NCBI RefSeq assembly: GCF_028875915.1
Contig: NZ_JAPEHW010000014.1
Coordinates: 1-63,863, forward strand
From: Pseudoalteromonas sp. G4
Lineage (GTDB): Bacteria; Pseudomonadota; Gammaproteobacteria; Enterobacterales; Alteromonadaceae
Length of the DNA: 63,863 nt
Direction: 5' to 3'
Shown here piece by piece: positions 37,563 to 47,133 of this stretch. Both the position numbers and the translations under genes were made by a program. The notes beneath the pieces are model-generated. The model saw only the letters and a list, made by a program, of their open reading frames with translations. It had not been told where the DNA came from and ran no database searches. Numbering within the stretch: the first letter of the stretch is position 1; the number at the start of each line of letters is the position of its first letter.

Positions 37563-37662
37563 GACTCATTCTCCCGAAGTAAAATAACTTACTTTCAAAT
37601 CTCAAATAAACTGATATTGGTTTGACTGTTTTGTCTTGTTCAATATCTCTAAGTTATTTTTG

Positions 37663-37689
37663 TTATCGGGCGGAAAAAATTTTCCTTTA
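37663..37689 (-). promoter_or_regulatory. Sigma-28 (FliA) promoter of flagellin 3
   Basis: Minus strand TAAAGGAA, 11 nt, CCCGATAA. The -10 element has one mismatch to GCCGATAA and the spacing is exact. The leader to the ATG is about 94 nt, matching the length found for flagellin 1. Confidence 0.87.
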
Positions 37690-37821
37690 GGTTATTTTTT
37701 AACTTTTTTTGTTTAATTTCATAAAGTTAAAAAACATTAAAAGAAGGGCTAACTAATATATCGACAGTTAGTTTATATACTTTAAAGCTTTTTAGTAAAT
37801 TTAATAATAAGTAGCAAAAGA

Positions 37822-37840
37822 AAAGCGGTATAACCGCTTT
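37822..37840 (-). terminator. Intrinsic terminator of the flgJKL operon
   Basis: AAAGCGGT/ACCGCTTT stem with a 3-nt loop followed on the minus strand by TTTTCTTTT; 24 nt after the flgL stop. The remaining 301-nt flgL-flagellin 3 gap holds only this and the sigma-28 promoter. Confidence 0.82.
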
Positions 37841-37863
37841 AATAAATATTATGGGGCAAAATT

Positions 37864-39090
37864 TTATCGTATGTAATCGAATAGTGACAACTGTGTTAAG
37901 CGGCCAAAAGTTGCCTGTGAAGCCTGTAATGCAGTTTCCTCTTTAGTGAGTTCTGATATTGCTGCAGCCATATCAAGCTCAATCAAATTTGCTTTGGATT
38001 CTTTATGATTAATATTAATATCGGCTGTTGAGCTTAAAAGTCGTTCGGCAACGTTCAAACGTCCACCTAAGTTTGCTTGAGTTATGGATACTTGATTTTG
38101 AGCATTAGTTAAACCTGTAATGCCATTTGCTAAATATTCATGATATTGATCGTTTGACAAACCAGGAGTCGTTAGACCATTAATAAGCTCTTCCAAAGTA
38201 TTCAGCATATTTTTCTTTTCAGGCGCTGCTAATGTAAAATCAGCAGTCCCCGGTGCGCCCCCCGACAAACTGATTTCCATGCCCTGAAACTTGATTGTAT
38301 CTCCAGTAAAACTTCCTGAACCGACAGGCGTACCACCCAAAGTTATCGCATATGTATCAGGTGCACCTGCAGAGACTGTAACTTGGAGGTTATTATTTGC
38401 AGGTACAAGAGGGTCATAATTTGCTTTATGAAAGGAATCAAATTGAGCTTGTTCCTTCACAAAAACTGAGCCCCCTGTAATACTACCTCCTACCGTTGGC
38501 GTATTTGTGTTTACATTTAAACGCGCATCTACATTTTCAAATGCATCTACGCCATTATCGCTAGAACGAAGTGTAACACCCACCGCCAACTGCATTTCAT
38601 GATTACCTTGGTCACCTTGATAATCATAAGTACCGGTTGCACCATTAAAAACATATGTTTGATTACTATCTTGAAATCCTGAGAATATAAATTTGCCATC
38701 CTCCGATTTAGCATTCATTAAATCATATAGAGTTGCTTGAATTGATTTCATTTCTTCAGCAATTGTTTCTCTGTCTTGCTCTGATAGAGCGCCATTACCG
38801 GCTTGGATGGTTAATTGATAACCTCGCTGCAAAGAAGTTTTAATATTCTGTAAAACACTTTCTTCAGTTTGAAGCTTACTTGTTAAATAACTATTGTTTT
38901 TCTGGAATTGGTCATTTATTTCAATTCTCTCACCAAATAATAATGCTTGCGCAGAAGCGGCAGGATCATCAGAAGGTGTTAAAATACGTGTTTGTGTCGA
39001 GACCTTCTCTTGTGCAATAGCAACTTTCTGCTGATTATCTAAAATTTTATCAAGGTTATTTTGATACATTATGTTGTTTGATAAACGCAT
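37864..39090 (-). CDS. flgL: Flagellar hook-associated protein 3 FlgL
   Basis: 408 aa. Flagellin-like N-terminal helix (MRLSNNIMYQNNLDKILDNQQKVAIAQEKVSTQTRILTPSDDPAASAQAL) and C-terminal helix (LNVAERLLSSTADININHKESKANLIELDMAAAISELTKEETALQASQATFGRLTQLSLFDYIR) are both intact. The central 150-300 region is Gly-rich beta structure. It joins hook to filament and is the last gene of flgJKL, 5 nt after flgK. Confidence 0.95.
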   Translation of the reverse strand: MRLSNNIMYQNNLDKILDNQQKVAIAQEKVSTQTRILTPSDDPAASAQALLFGERIEINDQFQKNNSYLTSKLQTEESVLQNIKTSLQRGYQLTIQAGNGALSEQDRETIAEEMKSIQATLYDLMNAKSEDGKFIFSGFQDSNQTYVFNGATGTYDYQGDQGNHEMQLAVGVTLRSSDNGVDAFENVDARLNVNTNTPTVGGSITGGSVFVKEQAQFDSFHKANYDPLVPANNNLQVTVSAGAPDTYAITLGGTPVGSGSFTGDTIKFQGMEISLSGGAPGTADFTLAAPEKKNMLNTLEELINGLTTPGLSNDQYHEYLANGITGLTNAQNQVSITQANLGGRLNVAERLLSSTADININHKESKANLIELDMAAAISELTKEETALQASQATFGRLTQLSLFDYIR

Positions 39091-39095
39091 TTAAA

Positions 39096-41108
39096 TTACC
39101 TCGCTGCATTCAATATAGTGTCAAAAACTGTTCTGGCTGTAGATAGTATTTGAGCAGCAGCAGAATAAGATTGTTGGAATCTTAAAAGGTTTGCCGCTTC
39201 TTCATCTAAATTCACACCAGAAATTGACTCATACCAAGCATTCGATTGATTCGCTAAAGCTTCAAAAGCCACTTGATTTGTTTTTGCTGAAGATGTCCTA
39301 ATACCTACATCCGTTATTAAATTGCCGTAAGCTTCATTCAACTTCGTTAAATTGTCACCACCCGGTGAAGATTGAATATTAGCGCGTACCAATTCTTTAT
39401 CTTGTAACCCTGCAAGCATTAAACCATTACGGTTGTCATCAAAACCATTAGTATTAAATTCAACCGTGAATGTATCCCCAGCATTAGGAACGCCCTCAAG
39501 ATTAAAATCAAAACCATAAGCGTTATAAGGTGCCCCAGCCTGATTTAGCACATTATCGTAAGGTGGAGTAAGTACCACAGTAGTCGTTACTGCAGGTGTT
39601 CCATCCGTAATATTAAACTCATTTGGATTACCCGTTTTAGTAATCGTAATAGGGCCATTTGTTAGCGATGGAGGTGGGCCTGCGGTAAAGCCCGCAGCAC
39701 TTGTATCTGTAACAATACTGGACGAAATACTACCTGTACCTTGGTTATTAATATTATTACTAGTACGTATTGGCGAAGCCAAAGCCAAATCTTCTGGACG
39801 AGTGGTTGCTAGTTGAATATTGGTTGAAGCATCTGAATTTAACTTCAACTCAAATTGGTCACCAATATTTGCACCCGCAGTTAAATTAATTTGCAGGCCA
39901 AACAACTCTCCTCCAACTGCAGTCGAGGAATCCGCTTGTCCGGCGACAATATTGGCAACAATTGGGGTTCCTGTAGGGTCACCATATTTATCTAATGCGG
40001 AAACTGTGATTTGATTTGCCGCAGTATATTCAATTAGGAAATCGGATGCCGGTAACTCAGAGCCTTTGCCTGGCTCTAATGTGCCAGTCACTTGAGCAGT
40101 CCCGGTATTTGCAGCAAAAGCATAAGCGCCTGCCGTTGGAATAGTAAATAAATCACCACCCAACTCGCCGTCTGCATCTAAACCGAGTCTATTTTGCTGA
40201 TTAAATGCATCAGCCATTGCTAGACTAAGCTGGCCTAACTTATTTTGTGAAGGGATCAAAATATCTTCGCGATAAGCTAAAAGACCACCTATTTTGCCTT
40301 TTAGTAAACTGGTATTCACCTCTAGCGGAATTGCTTTGCCTGAATCTACATCTAATTTTAGATCTTTGAAGTTTGGATCAGGATCACCAGATAAAGAGAA
40401 TAAATTAAACGAACCATTTTCCATCACCACAGCTTCACCAGTGCCCATAAACACTAATTTTTCACCATTTGGTCCATCAAGCGTTTCGATATCAATATAT
40501 TCTGCAAGCTCTTTAATCGCTAGGTCGCGCTGGTTAATCGTGCTATTGAGTGCACTGCCATCAGGGCCAGAAGAGCCTGATGCAATAGCTAGGTTTAACT
40601 CACTAATTTTAGAAATAAGGCCATTGGCTTCATCGGCATAAATTTCCAATTGATCATTCACAATCGTTTTTTGGTCAAACACAATGCCCGATAAACGACC
40701 TAATTGATCAATGTAACCTTGCGCATCGTTAAAAAACAAACTGCGGCTAACGGTTGATGATGGTTGATTTAAACTTTCTTGCAATGAACTAAAAAGTGAA
40801 TTTATGCTAGTCGATAAACTATTAGATTCTTCAGCAAACAAACTATCTACACGCGCAGATTCATCAACAAACTGATTAAAGAAAGCAAGGTTTGAAACAT
40901 CGCGATTTAACTGCTGCTGAGCAAAATCATTTACTAAACGAAACGTCTGTCCAAGACCCACTTGGTTATCGAACAATGTTCTATGCTCGGTGCGTTCACG
41001 AACATATCCCTCAGTATTAACATTGGTAATGTTTTTACTGGTCGTTTGTAGCAGCTCTGAACTAGCACGAACCCCAGAGTTAGCAATATTAAGTAGATTA
41101 AAAGACAT
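39096..41108 (-). CDS. flgK: Flagellar hook-associated protein 1 FlgK
   Basis: 670 aa. Rod/hook family N-terminus (MSFNLLNIANSGVRASSELLQTTSKNITNVNTEGYVRERTEHRT) and C-terminus (NLDEEAANLLRFQQSYSAAAQILSTARTVFDTILNAAR). An expanded Gly/Asn-rich centre (residues about 330-560) accounts for the length above the enteric 547. The ATG follows GGAGGCAGTAACTA; the start overlaps the flgJ stop by 1 nt. Confidence 0.95.
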   Translation of the reverse strand: MSFNLLNIANSGVRASSELLQTTSKNITNVNTEGYVRERTEHRTLFDNQVGLGQTFRLVNDFAQQQLNRDVSNLAFFNQFVDESARVDSLFAEESNSLSTSINSLFSSLQESLNQPSSTVSRSLFFNDAQGYIDQLGRLSGIVFDQKTIVNDQLEIYADEANGLISKISELNLAIASGSSGPDGSALNSTINQRDLAIKELAEYIDIETLDGPNGEKLVFMGTGEAVVMENGSFNLFSLSGDPDPNFKDLKLDVDSGKAIPLEVNTSLLKGKIGGLLAYREDILIPSQNKLGQLSLAMADAFNQQNRLGLDADGELGGDLFTIPTAGAYAFAANTGTAQVTGTLEPGKGSELPASDFLIEYTAANQITVSALDKYGDPTGTPIVANIVAGQADSSTAVGGELFGLQINLTAGANIGDQFELKLNSDASTNIQLATTRPEDLALASPIRTSNNINNQGTGSISSSIVTDTSAAGFTAGPPPSLTNGPITITKTGNPNEFNITDGTPAVTTTVVLTPPYDNVLNQAGAPYNAYGFDFNLEGVPNAGDTFTVEFNTNGFDDNRNGLMLAGLQDKELVRANIQSSPGGDNLTKLNEAYGNLITDVGIRTSSAKTNQVAFEALANQSNAWYESISGVNLDEEAANLLRFQQSYSAAAQILSTARTVFDTILNAAR

Positions 41109-42094
41109 TAGTTACTGCCTCCTAAACCTGTTATCGAACTTTTCATAATATCCTTTACATTCATTCCAGCAGCGACAGATTTAATCGCATCATGAAATTC
41201 ACTTCTGTTTAGTACATTAATTATTTTATCTGCGTAATTTGGGTCGGTTGCGTAACCCGCTTTTTGCAACTCGCTAAGATATTCAGTTGGGTTGGCAGTG
41301 GTTTTTAATGCAGATTGGTAACGCGGGTTCTGCTGTAAGAAATTAACAAAGTCATCAAAGCTCTCTGCAATACTGTTATAGGCTCTGAAGTTAGACTGTT
41401 TTTTAACTGCAACACCATCTTCAAATTCAAGCGATGCTTTAGCAGCCTTATCACCTTGCCATGATTTATCTGCTTTAATATTGAAAAAGTTATTGGAGCT
41501 TTGCCCGTCACTTTTAGTAATAACATGTTTGCCCCACCCTGTTTCTAATGCCGATTGCGCAAGCATAACAGCAGGGCTTAAACCAATTTTCTCAGCAGCT
41601 TGTTTCGCATGTTGCCAAAGTTCTGACACAAATGACTGCTCACCTTCAATTGGCTTTGTATTTGCCGAACTTGTAGTCGTTTCATCTGGGATAGCTTTCA
41701 CGCTACTTGACTTAGAAACCTGAGGTGCAATCTGACTTGGCGCAAATAAACTTGCTGGTGTGTATTTCCCTGGTGTTGGCGAAAGTTGTTCAACAATAAT
41801 ATCTGCAAGGCCTAATGCGCCACTTTGTGATAGCTCCATCGATAGCTGCTGATCATGCATATCACGATAAAACTTAACACTACTTGCATTAAATGGACTG
41901 TCTTCATCTTCAAATGCTTCATTTGCTTTACGCATACTTTTAAACAACATTTGCGTGAAGATTGATTCAAATTGCGCAGCAACCTGTTTCAATGCCTTTT
42001 TATCAGGATCGCCTTGCAACGCTTCTTCCCTAAGTGAATTTAAGTTACTCAGGTCAAAAAAGCTTTGATGTTGATTTATGTTGTTGCCATCCAT
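41108..42094 (-). CDS. flgJ: Flagellar rod assembly protein/muramidase FlgJ
   Basis: 328 aa with both halves: the N-terminal rod-binding domain (about 25-110: ALKQVAAQFESIFTQMLFKSMRKAN... MELSQSGALGLADIIVEQL) and a C-terminal GH73-type glucosaminidase domain (about 165-310: HAKQAAEKIGLSPAVMLAQSALETGWGKHV, catalytic Glu in SALETGWG; NFFNIKA). It cuts peptidoglycan to let the rod pass. It begins its own transcription unit, with a sigma-54 promoter at 42146-42160. Confidence 0.94.
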   Translation of the reverse strand: MDGNNINQHQSFFDLSNLNSLREEALQGDPDKKALKQVAAQFESIFTQMLFKSMRKANEAFEDEDSPFNASSVKFYRDMHDQQLSMELSQSGALGLADIIVEQLSPTPGKYTPASLFAPSQIAPQVSKSSSVKAIPDETTTSSANTKPIEGEQSFVSELWQHAKQAAEKIGLSPAVMLAQSALETGWGKHVITKSDGQSSNNFFNIKADKSWQGDKAAKASLEFEDGVAVKKQSNFRAYNSIAESFDDFVNFLQQNPRYQSALKTTANPTEYLSELQKAGYATDPNYADKIINVLNRSEFHDAIKSVAAGMNVKDIMKSSITGLGGSN

Positions 42095-42144
42095 AATTCA
42101 GCTCTCATTCAATAAATTGGCTACGAAACACACTAGCAAAACAA

Positions 42145-42161
42145 TGCAAAAATCAAGCCAA
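42145..42161 (-). promoter_or_regulatory. Sigma-54 promoter of flgJKL
   Basis: Minus strand TTGGCTTGATTTTTGCA: GG and GC separated by exactly 10 nt (GC at 42146-42147, GG at 42158-42159 of the plus coordinates). Near-perfect match to TTGGCACG-N4-TTGCA. Predicted start near 42134, 40 nt before the flgJ ATG. Confidence 0.85.
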
Positions 42162-42188
42162 CGAAATGAAATTAAAGCCCAAAACAAA

Positions 42189-42211
42189 AAAGCCCTGCAA
42201 TGCAGGGCTTT
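42189..42211 (-). terminator. Intrinsic terminator of flgFGHI
   Basis: Stem AAAGCCCTGCA/TGCAGGGCTTT with a very short loop, followed on the minus strand by TTTTGTTTTGG; 15 nt after the flgI stop. It separates flgFGHI from flgJKL. Confidence 0.88.
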
Positions 42212-42226
42212 AAGAAATTGATAAAC

Positions 42227-43321
42227 TTAAATCACTATTAACTGACCACTTATTGCGCCAGCTTCTTTCAGCGCCTCAAGAATTGCCATTAAATCACCTG
42301 GCGCTGCGCCAACTTCATTGATAGCACGTACCAAATCATCCAAACTCGCGCCAGGATCGAATACAAATGCACGGGTGTCGTCTCGTGCAACATCAATAAC
42401 GCTCTGCTCTGTAACAACAGTTTGGCCACCAGCAAGCGCATTTGGCTGATTCACATTTTGTTGCTCAGCAATCGTTACTGTTAAACCACCATGGGTAATC
42501 GCAGCAGGTTCTAACGTCACATTTTTACCTATTACAATCGTGCCTGTTCGCGAATTAACGATAATTTTCGCGCTGTTATCTGCTGGTTCAAACTCTAGAT
42601 TTTCAAGCGTTGCAAGGTATGCAACACGCTGTGCTGGATCACGTGGTGCTAATACTTTTACAGAGGCTGCGTCCATTGCCGTTGCCGTATTTGGACCAAC
42701 TAAATCATTAATGGTATCTGACAACGCTTTTGCGGTAGAAAAATCTGGACGATGCAAATTAAATGTAATGTGATCCCCTTGATTAAACGGCGATGCAACA
42801 GCACGTTCAACAATTGCACCATTAGGTACCCGACCCACAGTCGGCGTATTGACTAATACCTTACTGCCATCGGCACCTTCAGCACCTAAGCCACTAACAA
42901 CTAAACTACCCTGTGCAATCGCATATACATTGCCATCTACACCTTTAAGAAAAGTTTGGATTAACGTACCACCACGCAGGCTCAATGCACTACCTATTGA
43001 TGAAACCGTTACATCAATCGTTTGCCCTGGTTTAACAAAAGGGGGTAAATCGGCATGCACGGCAACAGCGGCAACATTTTTGATTTTAGGTTTTAAATTC
43101 GCAGGTAATGTAATCCCAAAGCTACTTAACATTGCTTTAAAGCTTTGCTCCGTGAAACTACTTTTTTCACCCGTTCCTGGCAAACCTACAACTAAGCCAT
43201 AGCCTACTAGTTGGTTACTTCTCACCCCTTCAACCGCTGTTACATCTTTGATGCGCTCAGCAGATAGCGGAAAATGAATCACACTCAGTAATGCGATAAC
43301 TATAAACGCTAATTGACGCAT
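42227..43321 (-). CDS. flgI: Flagellar P-ring protein FlgI
   Basis: 364 aa from ATG 43319-43321, which has GGAGGCAG just upstream. Sec signal peptide [21 protein letters not shown] then [45 protein letters not shown]-ring core runs to the end ([15 protein letters not shown]). It forms the periplasmic P ring in peptidoglycan. 8 nt downstream of flgH. Confidence 0.96.
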   Translation of the reverse strand: MRQLAFIVIALLSVIHFPLSAERIKDVTAVEGVRSNQLVGYGLVVGLPGTGEKSSFTEQSFKAMLSSFGITLPANLKPKIKNVAAVAVHADLPPFVKPGQTIDVTVSSIGSALSLRGGTLIQTFLKGVDGNVYAIAQGSLVVSGLGAEGADGSKVLVNTPTVGRVPNGAIVERAVASPFNQGDHITFNLHRPDFSTAKALSDTINDLVGPNTATAMDAASVKVLAPRDPAQRVAYLATLENLEFEPADNSAKIIVNSRTGTIVIGKNVTLEPAAITHGGLTVTIAEQQNVNQPNALAGGQTVVTEQSVIDVARDDTRAFVFDPGASLDDLVRAINEVGAAPGDLMAILEALKEAGAISGQLIVI

Positions 43322-43329
43322 GCTGCCTC

Positions 43330-44013
43330 CTAAAATGGATTTAATGGGCTTAAGAAAAATTGCGCTAACCAACCGGCTTCTTGCGCATCGGCAAGAGCAC
43401 CTTTGCCAGAATACTGAATACGTGCATTAGCAATGCGATTTGACATCACCATATTATCAGCACTGACATCCTTAGGACGAACAATACCTTCTAGGCGAAT
43501 GAACTCTTCACCAGTATTTAATGTTAGCCATTTTTCACCACGAATAACCAAGTTACCGTTTGGCAAAACTCGCATTACGTTCACGGATATATTGCCGTTT
43601 AAGCTGTTGGATTGATCCGATTTTGCATCACCTTTGTAAGAGCCTTCCGAACCCACGCCATATTGCAGTGCATCACCATTAATCGTGATTGGATTTCCTC
43701 CTAACCCTGTTACGGGTGATAGTGCAAAGTCAGTTTCACGATCTGTTTCGGTTTTTGCTGTTTTGGATGCCTGTGTCGACTCACTCAACACCACAGTAAT
43801 AATGTCACCTTGGCGCAATGCCTTTTGATCAGAATAGAGGTCATTTGAGTAATGTGTATTAAATAGCGAACCTGTGTTTACTTGCGAAACATTGGTGTCT
43901 TCTGGATACAGTGGCGCATAATAAGGATCATCGCGTTCAACAAAACGGTTCGCAGTCGTTACACAACCACTCAACAACACCCCTGAAACAACTGCCAAAA
44001 CTAACTTACTCAT
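43330..44013 (-). CDS. flgH: Flagellar L-ring lipoprotein FlgH
   Basis: 227 aa from ATG 44011-44013 (SD AGGTGA); a GTG three codons upstream is less likely. Signal [17 protein letters not shown] with lipobox LSGC gives a lipidated Cys17. Conserved L-ring core: [44 protein letters not shown] and the terminal [50 protein letters not shown]. It makes the outer-membrane L ring. Confidence 0.96.
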   Translation of the reverse strand: MSKLVLAVVSGVLLSGCVTTANRFVERDDPYYAPLYPEDTNVSQVNTGSLFNTHYSNDLYSDQKALRQGDIITVVLSESTQASKTAKTETDRETDFALSPVTGLGGNPITINGDALQYGVGSEGSYKGDAKSDQSNSLNGNISVNVMRVLPNGNLVIRGEKWLTLNTGEEFIRLEGIVRPKDVSADNMVMSNRIANARIQYSGKGALADAQEAGWLAQFFLSPLNPF

Positions 44014-44025
44014 GGGATTCACCTA

Positions 44026-44814
44026 TTAAAGCTGTTGGTTAATGTAACTTAACATCTCATCAACAGATGAAATGACCTTTGAGTTCATTTCATAAACTCG
44101 CTGAGTTTCAATTAAATTAACTAACTCTTCTGTTACATTTACGTTTGAAGTTTCAAGCGCACCTTGAACAATAACGCCTAAGCCATCAATACTCGGGTTA
44201 CCTTGCACTGGCGCACCACTCACAGCCGTTTCGGTATAGAGGTTTTGCCCCATCGGTTCCAAACCAGAAGGATTAATGAAATCTGAAATTGTTAGCTGAC
44301 CAATAACTGCGTTATCAGCTTGCCCTGCAATGCGCACAGACACCTCACCATCTTGCGAAACAATGATCTGCTGTGCATCATCTGGTACGTTCATTTCTGG
44401 TTGCAAAGGGTATCCTGCACCAGACGTTACAATGCGGCCCTCTTCATCGGTGGTAAACTGACCATTTCGCGTATAAGCAAGACTGCCATCAGGCATCGCA
44501 ACTTCAAAAAAACCTTGCCCTTGGATCATCCAGTCCATTGAGTTGTCGGTTGTTAACATATTCCCTTGCGAGAAATTCTTTTGAGTTGCAACCACTTTCG
44601 AACCCGCGCCAAGCATTAAGCCTGACGGTAACTGCGTATCTTGTGATGAGCGGCCACCCGGTTGATTAATGTTCTGGTAAAGCAAATCTTCAAAAATTGC
44701 ACGACTCTTTTTATAACCAACCGTACTTGCGTTCGCTAAGTTATTTGATATGACAGACGTATCGGTTTGCTGAGCATCGATACCTGTTTTACTAATCCAC
44801 AATGCAGGATGCAT
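44026..44814 (-). CDS. flgG: Distal rod protein FlgG
   Basis: 262 aa from ATG 44812-44814 (MHPALWISKTGIDAQQTDTSVISNNLANASTVGYKKSRAIFEDLLYQ), preceded by GGAGGTTA. The alternative TTG at 44826 is not needed. Flagellar basal body rod core SG-N-ANV motifs are present at both ends; C-terminal helix EELVNLIETQRVYEMNSKVISSVDEMLSYINQQL. It follows flgF closely (18 nt). Confidence 0.96.
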   Translation of the reverse strand: MHPALWISKTGIDAQQTDTSVISNNLANASTVGYKKSRAIFEDLLYQNINQPGGRSSQDTQLPSGLMLGAGSKVVATQKNFSQGNMLTTDNSMDWMIQGQGFFEVAMPDGSLAYTRNGQFTTDEEGRIVTSGAGYPLQPEMNVPDDAQQIIVSQDGEVSVRIAGQADNAVIGQLTISDFINPSGLEPMGQNLYTETAVSGAPVQGNPSIDGLGVIVQGALETSNVNVTEELVNLIETQRVYEMNSKVISSVDEMLSYINQQL

Positions 44815-44832
44815 ACTAACCTCCAAAAACCA

Positions 44833-45579
44833 TTAATAAATTCGCATAAGAGAAGCTTGACTTTCGTCAATTTTCTCTGCTGTTTTCATCATTTTGACTT
44901 GTAACTCAAATTGGCGCTGATGGGATATCATTCCCACCATTTCATCAACAGGATTTACATTAGACATTTCTAATGCGCCGCTGGTTACTGTCATATTTGG
45001 GTCAGTATCGAGCACATCCCCATCTTTATTTCGAAAAAGACCATCAAGTCCTTTTTCAAGGGGTTGAATCCCATAGGCACTGACCAATTTCAACCTATCG
45101 ATATCTTCAATAAAATTTGCTGGCGCGCCTTGTGGTCTCACTTGGATCATGCCATCTTTCGATATTTGTACCTTCTCGATAGGCACTGGCAAAATCACCG
45201 GGCCCGCTTCACCAATTACTGGTAATCCATTGGCAGTAAATAACTGCCCTGTCTCGCTCATTTTTAAATTACCCGAACGGGTATAAGCTTCTTGCCCATT
45301 GGCATCTTGTACAGCTAACCAACCATTCTCACCAATCGCGATATCGAGCTCGCGCCCTGTCATTGACATTGCGCCTGCACTTAATCGAGAACCAGGTCTT
45401 TCTTCCATTGCGAAAACACGTGTAGGTAACCCTTCACCAAATGCCTGCATTGAACGCGCTTGTTCTAAATCAGCTTTAAAACCTGTGGTTTTTGCATTTG
45501 CTAAGTTGTTCGCTTTAACCGCGATACCAAGCATGTTTTGCTTTGCGCCTGAGGTGGCGATGTAGAGTAATTTATCCAT
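44833..45579 (-). CDS. flgF: Proximal rod protein FlgF
   Basis: 248 aa from the ATG at 45577-45579 (MDKLLYIATSGAKQNMLGIAVKANNLANAKTTGFKADLEQARS), the family start; an ATG four codons upstream has no better SD. The C-terminus (SNVNPVDEMVGMISHQRQFELQVKMMKTAEKIDESQASLMRIY) is the rod C-terminal helix. First gene of flgFGHI, with a sigma-54 promoter at 45617-45632. Confidence 0.95.
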   Translation of the reverse strand: MDKLLYIATSGAKQNMLGIAVKANNLANAKTTGFKADLEQARSMQAFGEGLPTRVFAMEERPGSRLSAGAMSMTGRELDIAIGENGWLAVQDANGQEAYTRSGNLKMSETGQLFTANGLPVIGEAGPVILPVPIEKVQISKDGMIQVRPQGAPANFIEDIDRLKLVSAYGIQPLEKGLDGLFRNKDGDVLDTDPNMTVTSGALEMSNVNPVDEMVGMISHQRQFELQVKMMKTAEKIDESQASLMRIY

Positions 45580-45616
45580 CAGCACAACCATTAAAAAATC
45601 TCTAATAACTAATTAG

Positions 45617-45633
45617 AGCAAAAATAGTGCCAA
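45617..45633 (-). promoter_or_regulatory. Sigma-54 promoter of flgFGHI
   Basis: Minus strand TTGGCACTATTTTTGCT, GG-N10-GC (GC at 45618-45619 and GG at 45630-45631 in plus coordinates). The -24 element TTGGCAC is full consensus. Predicted start near 45606. Confidence 0.9.
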
Positions 45634-45682
45634 TAAAAAGAGTAGAAAATTGACGCCAAAACTATGACTGATGTGAATATAA

Positions 45683-45706
45683 AAAGGGTTGATAAATCAA
45701 CCCTTT
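45683..45706 (-). terminator. Intrinsic terminator of flgBCDE
   Basis: AAAGGGTTGAT/ATCAACCCTTT stem, 2-nt loop, followed on the minus strand by TTATATTC after a T-rich stem end. It begins 24 nt after the flgE stop and lies between flgE and the sigma-54 promoter of flgF. Confidence 0.87.
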
Positions 45707-45729
45707 GAAGAAGTGAATAAAGTAGTAGA

Positions 45730-47052
45730 TTATCGAATCTGTAAAATATTCTGCTGCAGAGTTGAGTTAACTTCTAACGCACGCGAGTTTGCTTGGAAGT
45801 TACGCTGAGCTGAAATTAAGTCTACTAACTCATTCGTCAGATTCACGTTCGATTGTTCAAGTGCACTAGAGTTAACGGTACCAAGCGTACCTGATCCTGG
45901 CTCACCGGCAATCGGCTCACCTGAGGTTAAGCTTTCTTTCCAAGCGGTATTACCTACTTGTGATAGACCTTGCGAGTTGGCAAAACGTACCATAGACACT
46001 TGGCTGATATAAGTAGAGTCACCATTACTATATGAAGCTACAATCTTACCATCAGTACCAATATCAATGCCGGTTAAACGACCTACTGTAGCACCATCTT
46101 GCTCGAGTGCTTTTACTTCAAAACGGCTAGCGTACTGAGTTGGTTGTTTATTAGCTGTACCCGCTTCATCACGCCAGTTGATATTTACATCATTTGGAAA
46201 GGTAGCACCATTGGTTAAAATATTTGAAAGGTTAGCCGAAGTCAGTGATACCGGGTCAAAAGTTGTGTTAGGTGCGGTTACTGGTGCAGAAGGCAAACCA
46301 CTGGAATCGAATGTAAAGGTAGATAATGGACCACCAGCAGGGCTAGTACCCGTATTATCAAACTCCTGTCCATCTAAAGTTGCACGTACTTCCCACTGGT
46401 TATTTACACCTGTCTTCAAAAAGAAAAACTGCATAATATGCGGTTCACCAAGTGAGTCATATACCGTTGTTGATGTTGACGCGTTAAACGTTGCAGAATC
46501 AGTCGGATTAAATGGTGCAACCGTAGGTTGAGTCGCACCAGCATCTAAGTTAAATGAGGTATAAACATTATTTGTTGCACGTGGTGCACCTGACGCATCC
46601 GGAATTTGAATTGGTGTTGCCGTACTTAAACTTACAGAAGTAGTATCCCCATTAGAAGGATCTACAGGAAAACCTCGTAGGAAGTTGTTTTGAGCATCTA
46701 CCACAAAATTATCTTTGTTTAGCTTAAATGCACCAGCACGTGTGTAAGTATAATCTTGAGATGAAAGTGAGTCCGTCATAGCAAAATAACCTTCACCTGT
46801 AATAGCTAAGTCAAGTGCATTTTGGGTAAATTGCAATGAACCTTGATTAAATTGTTGTGCTACTACGGTAGTTTGTACACCATCGCCATTCTTCGTTTTA
46901 CCTGAACTAAATACAGACGCAGCATATACATCTGCAAATTCAGCGCGTGATTCTTTAAAACCTGTTGTATTTACGTTTGCAATATTATTTGCTGTAACAT
47001 CGAGATCTTTTTGCGCTGCCGCCAATCCCGTTAATGCGATATTAAAACTCAT
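45730..47052 (-). CDS. flgE: Flagellar hook protein FlgE
   Basis: 440 aa. N-terminal hook signature MSFNIALTGLAAAQKDLDVTANNIANVNTTGFKESRAEFADVYAAS and C-terminal helix ALEQSNVNLTNELVDLISAQRNFQANSRALEVNSTLQQNILQIR. The central D1/D2 region is Gly/Asn/Thr-rich. It polymerises to form the hook. It is the last gene of the first flg operon, 81 nt after flgD. Confidence 0.96.
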   Translation of the reverse strand: MSFNIALTGLAAAQKDLDVTANNIANVNTTGFKESRAEFADVYAASVFSSGKTKNGDGVQTTVVAQQFNQGSLQFTQNALDLAITGEGYFAMTDSLSSQDYTYTRAGAFKLNKDNFVVDAQNNFLRGFPVDPSNGDTTSVSLSTATPIQIPDASGAPRATNNVYTSFNLDAGATQPTVAPFNPTDSATFNASTSTTVYDSLGEPHIMQFFFLKTGVNNQWEVRATLDGQEFDNTGTSPAGGPLSTFTFDSSGLPSAPVTAPNTTFDPVSLTSANLSNILTNGATFPNDVNINWRDEAGTANKQPTQYASRFEVKALEQDGATVGRLTGIDIGTDGKIVASYSNGDSTYISQVSMVRFANSQGLSQVGNTAWKESLTSGEPIAGEPGSGTLGTVNSSALEQSNVNLTNELVDLISAQRNFQANSRALEVNSTLQQNILQIR

Positions 47053-47133
47053 AATTCACCTCTAAATTTTGCAGCTTCTAGTTTGTAATGAACTGCCTTA
47101 CACTGAGTTATTTATTCAACTTTAATGCCAAGA

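Noticed and set aside
47115..47131. TTGGCATTAAAGTTGAAT upstream of flgE as a sigma-54 promoter
   Set aside because: The -12 dinucleotide is GA rather than GC, and flgE is well served by flgB read-through with no terminator between flgD and flgE.
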